DNA of 64,000 bases, from positions 1 through 64,000 of the forward strand of contig NZ_JAAXPR010000007.1 in NCBI RefSeq assembly GCF_012396585.1, written 5' to 3'. Of this stretch, positions 58,104 through 64,000 are shown in pieces (the stretch's first letter is position 1; each line of letters starts with the position of its first letter). Made by a program: the position numbers and the translations under genes. Source of the stretch: Streptococcus ovuberis. Its GTDB lineage: Bacteria > Bacillota > Bacilli > Lactobacillales > Streptococcaceae. Below the pieces are notes generated by a model. That model had not been told where the DNA came from and searched no databases. It worked only from the letters and a program-made list of their open reading frames with translations.

Positions 58104-59298
58104 TGTCTGTCGGGATAGGGGTGACTTGGTGAAAGACCAGTTTCCAATCTTCATGACGACGCCAGAGTGAAGTGTGGGCATTTTGAGCTAATTTATAATG
58201 AATCAGCATGCTCTTTTGACTGATAGGTGTCATGTGAAAGTGCCGAATTGCCTCGGACGTTTTTGGCTTATGCGTTAGAAAGGACTGGTAGTCTAATTCA
58301 TTCCCTTGAGCATTAATGACTGTTAAGTATTTTGATAGGAGATTTTGCCACTGGTCTTCTTCTGTTAGGATGTAGGATTCAAAGCGGTAAAGTTTGTTAA
58401 AGACATTCTCTATAACTTCGTCCTCATCAATGATGAGTGGTTCAACATGAATGTCAATGTCAAATACCCCATATTTGATTTTGAGAAGGTCTTCGACTTG
58501 TTCGGTGACCTCGTGACTCTCATAAACGGAAAGATCAGGATGCATTTCAAGCACGATGTCTAAGTAAATATTGCTCCCGTAGCTTCGGCCACGAATCGCT
58601 TTAACAGATGAAATTTTGGGAAGAAGGAGAATATCTTGGCTGTACTTGGCCAGAAGCTGTTCATCAAAACCATCTGATAGGGTAAAATAAGATTCCATGA
58701 AAATACCATAGGCGGTTTTTAGAATCAGACCGGTAATCACAATAGCAGCCACTTTATCGATGATTGGCAGATTGTAGGCAGAAGCTAGGATGGCAACACT
58801 GGCTCCGATAGAGGTCAGGGCATCGGAAAGATTATCTTTTGCTGCAGCTCTCAATGCTTTAGAATGAACCTTTTTGGCCAGTTTGTTATTGTAATAGTAA
58901 ACACTAAACATGATTAAGGCTGAAAAGATACTGACCCAGGCCCCTAGAGGGTCTACAGGAACTGACTGAGCGCGAAATAAGCCTTGGACCGTCTTGAAAA
59001 GGACGTCAAACCCAACGGCAAACATTAAAAAGGAAGTGACTAGGCTGGCTAGGTCTTCGATTTTCCAGTGACCGAATTTGTGATCGGTATCAGCTGGTCG
59101 TCTGGCTAGCCTGAGACCGATTAAAACCGCAAGATTGGCCAGTATATCGCTCATATTATTAAAACCATCTGCCATCAAAGAAGCAGAATGAAACAGATTG
59201 CCTGCGGTGATTTTAATAATCGATAGTAGAATATAGGCGATGATACCTATCAGGGCACCGCGCTCAGCAAGTTTAAGATTAGTGGCAGCTTGGTTCAT
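58090..59298 (-). CDS. mntE: Manganese efflux transporter MntE (CDF family)
   Basis: 402 residues. The CDF membrane domain (about residues 1-210, six segments) carries the metal-site motifs LMADGFNNMSD and KDNLSDALTS; the Asn-rich first site is that of Mn exporters. The cytoplasmic domain and the C-terminal tail (THTSLWRRHEDW-like region, residues 375-390) resemble S. pneumoniae MntE from memory. It exports Mn2+ to prevent toxicity. It is convergent with phoU and has its own promoter region upstream. Confidence 0.88.
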   Translation of the reverse strand: MNQAATNLKLAERGALIGIIAYILLSIIKITAGNLFHSASLMADGFNNMSDILANLAVLIGLRLARRPADTDHKFGHWKIEDLASLVTSFLMFAVGFDVLFKTVQGLFRAQSVPVDPLGAWVSIFSALIMFSVYYYNNKLAKKVHSKALRAAAKDNLSDALTSIGASVAILASAYNLPIIDKVAAIVITGLILKTAYGIFMESYFTLSDGFDEQLLAKYSQDILLLPKISSVKAIRGRSYGSNIYLDIVLEMHPDLSVYESHEVTEQVEDLLKIKYGVFDIDIHVEPLIIDEDEVIENVFNKLYRFESYILTEEDQWQNLLSKYLTVINAQGNELDYQSFLTHKPKTSEAIRHFHMTPISQKSMLIHYKLAQNAHTSLWRRHEDWKLVFHQVTPIPTDKETT

Positions 59299-59653
59299 AG
59301 ACGATTCTTTCTAGGATAGTGTCTTCTTATTATAACTAAGATAAGGCATTTTTTCAAATCTTCTAGGTCAGTCATCTGGATGGGTCAGTTTACATAGGGA
59401 GGGGAGCTTACTTCTTTCTGAGAACGGACCGACAGAACGTCAGAATAGGCAGAAAACCTAAAATCTATATCAAGTTATAGGCCTTATGCTCTAGCCACTC
59501 AAACTAGTGCAGAAATGATCGCCGTCCAACAGGATGTTACACGAAAGAGGGCAAGAAAAAAGGATTTTCTCTTTTTGAGTGTCTAAGATTAAAGCACCTA
59601 TAGACGAGTATTTTATGGTATAATGGAACGGTTAGAACAGAAAGTGAGACGAT
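59299..59653 (+). promoter_or_regulatory. Divergent region mntE / pcrA
   Basis: A -10 with extension, TGGTATAAT, lies near 59616-59624, about 30 bases before pcrA. No gene, repeat or RNA element is seen in the rest of the 355 bases. Confidence 0.6.
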
Positions 59654-61924
59654 ATGCATTCTTTACTCAAAGGTATGAACGACAGACAAGCAGAAGCAGT
59701 GCAGACAACAGAAGGCCCGCTCTTAATCATGGCTGGTGCAGGGTCTGGTAAGACGCGGGTCTTAACCCATCGGATTGCCTACTTAATCGATGAAAAGATG
59801 GTTAATCCTTGGAATATTTTGGCCATTACCTTTACGAATAAAGCTGCGCGTGAGATGAAAGAACGTGCTATGGCCCTTAATCCCGCAACACAGGATAGTT
59901 TGATTGCGACTTTTCACTCCATGTGTGTGCGCATTTTGAGACGTGATGCAGACCATATAGGTTATAATCGCAATTTCACTATTGTTGATCCAGGTGAACA
60001 ACGCACGCTGATGAAGCGGATTTTAAAGAATCTCAATCTGGATCCCAAGAAATGGAGTGAACGCTCTATTTTGGGAACCATTTCCAACGCCAAAAATGAC
60101 CTGATTGATGAAGTCGCTTATGAGAATCTGGCTGGCGATATCTACACGCAGATAGTGGCTAAGTGCTATAAGGCTTACCAGCAAGAACTTCGCCAATCCG
60201 AAGCGGTGGATTTTGACGATTTAATCATGCTGACGCTACGTCTTTTTGATCAGCATCCAGATGTCTTGACTTATTATCAACAACGCTACCAGTACATTCA
60301 TGTCGATGAGTACCAAGATACCAACCATGCCCAATACCAGCTGGTCAAACTCTTGGCTTCGCGATTCAAAAATATCTGCGTGGTCGGAGATGCGGACCAA
60401 TCGATCTATGGCTGGCGGGGAGCGGATATGCAAAATATCCTCGATTTTGAAAAGGACTACCCAGAAGCTAAGGTGGTGCTCTTGGAGGAAAATTACCGGT
60501 CAACCAAGACTATTCTACAGGCAGCTAACGAGGTGATTCAAAACAACCGTCAGCGTAGACCTAAGAAATTATGGACTCAGAATCCAGAAGGAGAAGCCAT
60601 TACCTACTACCGCGCCAATGATGAGCAAGACGAGGCGGTCTACATTGCGCGAACCATTGATGGTCTGATAAGGGAGCAAGGGTTTCGGTATCGGGATTTT
60701 GCGGTGCTTTACCGAACCAATGCCCAGTCACGGACAGTGGAAGAAGCCCTGCTCAAATCGAATATCTCCTACACCATGGTTGGTGGAACCAAGTTCTACT
60801 CCCGTAAAGAAATTAGGGATGTTATTGCCTATCTCAATATCATAGCCAATCCTGCTGACAATCTCAGCTTTGAACGCATCATTAACGAACCCAAACGTGG
60901 TGTTGGACCTGGAACACTTGATAAGCTCCGCCATTTTGCCAATCAGGAGGGCGTTTCTCTTTTGGAAGCTGGTCAAAACATTTTACTATCACCAATAAAG
61001 GGTAAGGCTGCAGGAGCAGTATACGAACTAGCAACTGTTTTAGCCAACTTGCGTCAAAAATTGGACCAGACGACTGTAACGGAATTAGTGGAAATGGTTT
61101 TGAATCTGACGGGCTATGCACAAGCTCTAGCCATTCAACAGACACCAGAAAGCGAAAATCGTCTGGAGAATATTCAAGAATTTCTCTCTGTGACCAAGAA
61201 CTTTGATGAAAAACAGGTGTCGGAAGGTTCAGCAGAAGAGAGTGGTCTGGACAAACTGAGTCGTTTTCTCAATGACTTAGCACTGATTGCGGATACTGAT
61301 GATGGTGAGGTGGAGTCGGATGAGGTAACCTTGATGACCTTACATGCTGCCAAAGGGTTGGAATTCCCCATTGTTTTCGTGGTAGGGATGGAAGAGGATG
61401 TCTTTCCACTCAGCCGTGCTAAAGAAGATGAGGATGAGCTGGAAGAAGAGCGACGCCTTGCTTATGTCGGGATTACAAGAGCCGAGCAACGCCTGTACCT
61501 GACCAATGCCAATTCTCGCCTTCTATTTGGACGCACGAACTACAACCGCCCTAGCCGGTTCTTAATTGAAATTTCTAACGATTTGCTGGACTATCAAGGA
61601 TTAGCTCGGCCAGAACAAGTCAGCTTTAAGGCCGCCTATGTTGATGGCAGAGCCTCTAAGTTTGGCCAAGGGATGAGTCTCTCTCAAGCCCTTCAAAGTC
61701 GAAAGGCACAAGCTTCTCCTCAGAGACCATATATCCCCGCCAAGTCTCATACGACATCCAGCGTCGATTGGCAAATTGGTGATACTGTACACCATAGAAA
61801 ATGGGGAGAGGGCATTGTCCTTGAAGTATCAGGCAGTGGTCAAGCACAAGAGTTGAAGATCAATTTTCCAGAAGTTGGTCTCAAAAAACTCTTAGCCAGT
61901 GTTGCTCCAATTGAGAAGAAATAA
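59654..61924 (+). CDS. pcrA: ATP-dependent DNA helicase PcrA
   Basis: 756 residues of the UvrD/Rep superfamily 1: Walker A AGAGSGKTRVLTHR, motif II HVDEYQDTNHAQ, motif III VVGDADQSIYGWRGAD, motif V LMTLHAAKGLEF and motif VI YVGITRAEQRLYL. The C-terminal Tudor-like tail (HRKWGEGIVLEVSG) contacts RNA polymerase in relatives. It unwinds DNA in repair and clears collisions. Confidence 0.96.
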   Translation: MHSLLKGMNDRQAEAVQTTEGPLLIMAGAGSGKTRVLTHRIAYLIDEKMVNPWNILAITFTNKAAREMKERAMALNPATQDSLIATFHSMCVRILRRDADHIGYNRNFTIVDPGEQRTLMKRILKNLNLDPKKWSERSILGTISNAKNDLIDEVAYENLAGDIYTQIVAKCYKAYQQELRQSEAVDFDDLIMLTLRLFDQHPDVLTYYQQRYQYIHVDEYQDTNHAQYQLVKLLASRFKNICVVGDADQSIYGWRGADMQNILDFEKDYPEAKVVLLEENYRSTKTILQAANEVIQNNRQRRPKKLWTQNPEGEAITYYRANDEQDEAVYIARTIDGLIREQGFRYRDFAVLYRTNAQSRTVEEALLKSNISYTMVGGTKFYSRKEIRDVIAYLNIIANPADNLSFERIINEPKRGVGPGTLDKLRHFANQEGVSLLEAGQNILLSPIKGKAAGAVYELATVLANLRQKLDQTTVTELVEMVLNLTGYAQALAIQQTPESENRLENIQEFLSVTKNFDEKQVSEGSAEESGLDKLSRFLNDLALIADTDDGEVESDEVTLMTLHAAKGLEFPIVFVVGMEEDVFPLSRAKEDEDELEEERRLAYVGITRAEQRLYLTNANSRLLFGRTNYNRPSRFLIEISNDLLDYQGLARPEQVSFKAAYVDGRASKFGQGMSLSQALQSRKAQASPQRPYIPAKSHTTSSVDWQIGDTVHHRKWGEGIVLEVSGSGQAQELKINFPEVGLKKLLASVAPIEKK

Positions 61925-61942
61925 GTGCAAAGAGTCGTGTTG

Positions 61943-61980
61943 CCCACCGTGATGGTAGTTTCATCATGGTGGGTTATTCT
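61943..61980 (+). terminator. pcrA terminator
   Basis: CCCACCGTGATG (61943-61954) pairs with CATCATGGTGGG (61962-61973) with one G-U pair, followed by TTATTCT. It lies 18 bases after the pcrA stop. Confidence 0.85.
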
Positions 61981-62069
61981 ATGTTTAGCGGGAGGTTCTG
62001 ATTGATGAAAATCCCCAAAATAGGCGATTGGTTCTAGTTGCTGATGGCATGACAAGCCGTTTTTTCTCT

Positions 62070-62137
62070 TATAGTCAAAAACTATCTTGGCCTAAATAGA
62101 AAGACTATTGGACAAAAGAGGTGAAAAGGACTACACT
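62070..62137 (+). promoter_or_regulatory. MET-box-like site and promoter of metY
   Basis: TATAGTCAAAAACTATC (62070-62086) resembles the streptococcal MET-box TATAGTTTNAAACTATA recognised by LysR-type methionine regulators. It lies about 20 bases upstream of a possible promoter TTGGAC (62108-62113) / TACACT (62132-62137), 18 bp apart. The position fits activation. Confidence 0.6.
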
Positions 62138-62166
62138 AATAAAAAATAAATCTTGAGGAGTGTTTT

Positions 62167-63447
62167 ATGACGCGACAATTTCATTTTGAAACCTTACAAT
62201 TGCATGCTGGTCAGCCGATTGACCCAACCACTAAGTCAAGGGCTGTTCCCATTTACCAGACGACTTCTTTTGTTTTTGACAGTGCTCAAGATGCTGAGGA
62301 TATTTTTGCCCTGCGCCAGCCAGCTAATATCTATACGCGTATCACCAACCCGACTACAGCTGTTTTAGAAGAGCGTTTGGCAATTTTAGAAGGTGGTGTC
62401 GGAGCCCTTGCAACTTCGTCTGGGATGGCAGCTATTACCTATACAGCCTTGGCCTTAGCCCATGCTGGTGATCATATCGTGGCATCAAGCACCATCTATG
62501 GCGGCAACCATAACCTGTTTCATGTCACTTTGCCAAGATATGGCATTACAACGACTTTTGTGGATATTGATGATTTTGAGGCGGTTACAGCAGCTATTCA
62601 AGAGAATACGAAATTCATCTTTGCAGAGACCATTGGTAATCCTTTAGGCAATGTAGCAGATCTTGAGCGCTTGGCAGAAATTGCTCATGGGCATCAGATT
62701 CCGTTGGTAGTTGACAATACCTTTGCAACTCCTTACCTGATTAATGTTTTCACACATGGGGTGGATATTGCCATCCATTCGGCAACTAAATTTATTGGTG
62801 GGCATGGGACATCTATTGGGGGGATCATCGTTGATTCGGGACAATTCGATTGGGAAGCATCTGGAAAATTTACCCAGTTTGTCAATGAGGATCCGACTTA
62901 CCATAATTTAAGCTACACACGCGATGTTGGGAAGGCTGCCTTCATAACAGCTGTCAGAACTCAGCTGTTGAGAGATACAGGGGCTTGTTTATCGCCGTTT
63001 AATGCTTTCTTGCTTTTGCAGGGCTTAGAAACCCTTTCCCTTCGTGTGGAGCGCCATGTTGACAATGCTAAGAAACTAGCCAGTTTCTTGGAAAATCATC
63101 CTAAGATTGAGTCTGTGAACTATGCCAGTCTTCCTTCTAGTCCTTATTACCAGAGGGCACAAAAATATTTACCAAAAGGTGCCAGCTCTATTTTTACAGT
63201 TCAGGTGAAGGGAGGAGCAGAGGCTGCCTGCCAGGTGATAGATCACTTAGAGATCTTCTCAGACCTAGCTAATGTAGCAGATGCCAAGTCACTGGTCATC
63301 CACCCAGCGACAACGACGCACGGCCAGATGGACGAAGAAGCTTTGCGAGCTGCAGGCATCACCCAAAATCAAATCCGTATCTCAGTAGGCCTAGAAAACA
63401 TAGAGGATTTGATTGAAGATTTTCGCTTAGCATTAGAGAAGATTTAA
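62167..63447 (+). CDS. metY: O-acetylhomoserine sulfhydrylase-type PLP enzyme
   Basis: 426 residues of the Cys/Met metabolism PLP family, with ATSSGMAAITYTALALAH and the PLP-binding Lys in IHSATKFIGGHGTSIGG. The length and the segment FVNEDPTYHNLSYTRDVGKAA are typical of MetY, longer than cystathionine gamma-synthase. It makes homocysteine from O-acetylhomoserine and sulfide. GAGGAG lies just before the ATG. It is a single-gene unit. Confidence 0.92.
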   Translation: MTRQFHFETLQLHAGQPIDPTTKSRAVPIYQTTSFVFDSAQDAEDIFALRQPANIYTRITNPTTAVLEERLAILEGGVGALATSSGMAAITYTALALAHAGDHIVASSTIYGGNHNLFHVTLPRYGITTTFVDIDDFEAVTAAIQENTKFIFAETIGNPLGNVADLERLAEIAHGHQIPLVVDNTFATPYLINVFTHGVDIAIHSATKFIGGHGTSIGGIIVDSGQFDWEASGKFTQFVNEDPTYHNLSYTRDVGKAAFITAVRTQLLRDTGACLSPFNAFLLLQGLETLSLRVERHVDNAKKLASFLENHPKIESVNYASLPSSPYYQRAQKYLPKGASSIFTVQVKGGAEAACQVIDHLEIFSDLANVADAKSLVIHPATTTHGQMDEEALRAAGITQNQIRISVGLENIEDLIEDFRLALEKI

Positions 63448-63470
63448 GGAAACTAGTTGATTGACAGGAG

Positions 63471-63611
63471 ATGGCTCACCGACACACTGCTATTTATTTA
63501 AGCTTAAAACCTGAGTCTAACGACTACTTCAACGCTTTTTTAGCTGCTGCAGTACTGACAAAATCGTTGCTTGATGACCACCATCTCACTCAGATTTTGA
63601 TTGTCACTTAG
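63471..63611 (+). CDS. Possible 46-residue small protein
   Basis: ATG to TAG frame of 46 residues starting MAHRHTAIYLSLKPE. CAGGAG directly abuts the ATG, too close for good initiation. The family is not recognised. It lies between metY and its terminator and may be chance. Confidence 0.2.
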   Translation: MAHRHTAIYLSLKPESNDYFNAFLAAAVLTKSLLDDHHLTQILIVT

Positions 63612-63628
63612 AATAAACGCCACAAAAA

Positions 63629-63690
63629 AACACGCTTTGGTATCATCTTGGGTACGTTCAAGAGACGCTAAAGCGTGTTTGTTGTTTTTT
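63629..63690 (+). terminator. Terminator after metY
   Basis: AACACGCTTT (63629-63638) pairs with AAAGCGTGTT (63670-63679); the 31-base loop holds an inner TCTTG/CAAGA stem. TGTTGTTTTTT follows, and an A-run precedes, so it may work in both directions. Confidence 0.8.
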
Positions 63691-63820
63691 ATGCTAATGG
63701 TTCAGTTATCACTCTTTTTCTAAGCTAGTGATTGTCTTGCTCAGCAGTTACAAAGGCACTTGCCCTTAGATGGAAAAATCCAAATTGAAAAGACTATTAA
63801 ATACTTAGAAAATAGTGCGA

Positions 63821-64000
63821 TTAGTGAAGAGAGTTTTGGATAAAGCGATGAATTTCCTGACTGACCCATTCTTGCTGTTCTTGTGGAGTAATTGTTGCCT
63901 GCCCATCTCCAGATTGCTGTCCATAAAGGCCAAAACCACTATGATTGCCACCTTCTATAGTCATATAGCTGGTCTTGGGTGGGAGTTGGGGTTTGCTTTT
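63821..64000 (-). CDS. Alpha/beta hydrolase, C-terminal part only
   Basis: The minus strand is open from the window edge to TAA (plus 63821-63823), 59 residues. It includes SYMTIEGGNHSGFGLYG, with a probable catalytic His in GGNHSGFG, and TITPQEQQEWVSQEI at the end. This pattern matches the C-terminus of streptococcal alpha/beta hydrolases. The catalytic Ser region lies outside the window, so substrate and start are unknown. Confidence 0.75.
   Translation of the reverse strand, partial: KSKPQLPPKTSYMTIEGGNHSGFGLYGQQSGDGQATITPQEQQEWVSQEIHRFIQNSLH

Overview
The window is low-GC Firmicutes DNA and almost certainly comes from a Streptococcus. The TetR/DhaQ-controlled dihydroxyacetone operon, glpK-glpO-glpF set, water-forming NADH oxidase, TrkAH, pstSCAB1B2-phoU, MntE-type manganese exporter, Spx, lactococcin 972-type bacteriocin and short AGGAGG-type ribosome sites all fit that genus. 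A roughly 230 bp repeat at 13.8-14.1 kb resembles, from memory, intergenic repeats of S. suis and its relatives. I cannot fix the species.

Layout. Positions 1-13.0 kb hold the downstream part of a bacterial microcompartment (BMC) locus of the pdu type, cut off at the left edge. It contains two near-identical hexameric shell genes, an EutT-like cobalamin adenosyltransferase, PduL, PduM, PduN, EutH and EutQ. After a 242 bp regulatory gap come PduB, the B12-dependent diol/glycerol dehydratase PduCDE, its reactivase PduGH, an HbpS-like protein, a glycerol facilitator and an acetate/propionate kinase. Positions 13.0-15.5 kb hold a hairpin, a MITE-like repeat and exoA behind a long structured leader. 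Positions 15.5-23.4 kb hold dhaS-dhaQ divergent from dhaKLM-glpK-glpO-glpF. Positions 23.6-24.6 kb hold an IS5-family element next to the C-terminal stump of a TetR regulator. Positions 25.0-32.4 kb hold metG, an SGNH hydrolase and a BceRSAB-type peptide-resistance module. Positions 33.2-37.2 kb hold a sugar PTS (IIA, HAD phosphatase, IICB) divergent from an RpiR regulator. Positions 37.3-44.0 kb hold a GNAT protein, trkH, trkA, nox and a DUF2130 protein. Positions 44.5-47.9 kb hold a lactococcin 972-type bacteriocin locus whose membrane-protein gene is split by an in-frame TAG. Positions 48.1-64.0 kb are mainly housekeeping: truB, ribF, spx, UPF0223, an IMPase, an rRNA methyltransferase, pst-phoU, mntE, pcrA, metY and the end of an alpha/beta hydrolase gene at the right edge.

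How it works together. The first 23 kb reads as one metabolic neighbourhood for three-carbon polyols. A facilitator admits glycerol or 1,2-propanediol. The compartment-enclosed B12 dehydratase makes the aldehyde, PduL makes the acyl phosphate and AckA recovers ATP. Glycerol also enters through GlpK/GlpO (H2O2-forming) or as dihydroxyacetone through DhaKLM. EutH and EutQ are ethanolamine-locus proteins, but no ethanolamine ammonia-lyase lies in the window, so the locus is a pdu/eut hybrid. Several proteins of this locus carry short amphipathic N-termini of the kind that target cargo to BMCs. Clear regulatory sites include a match to the DhaS operator plus a cre site before dhaK, a BceR-type site before bceA, a MET-box-like site before metY, and a cre-like site over the bacteriocin promoter.
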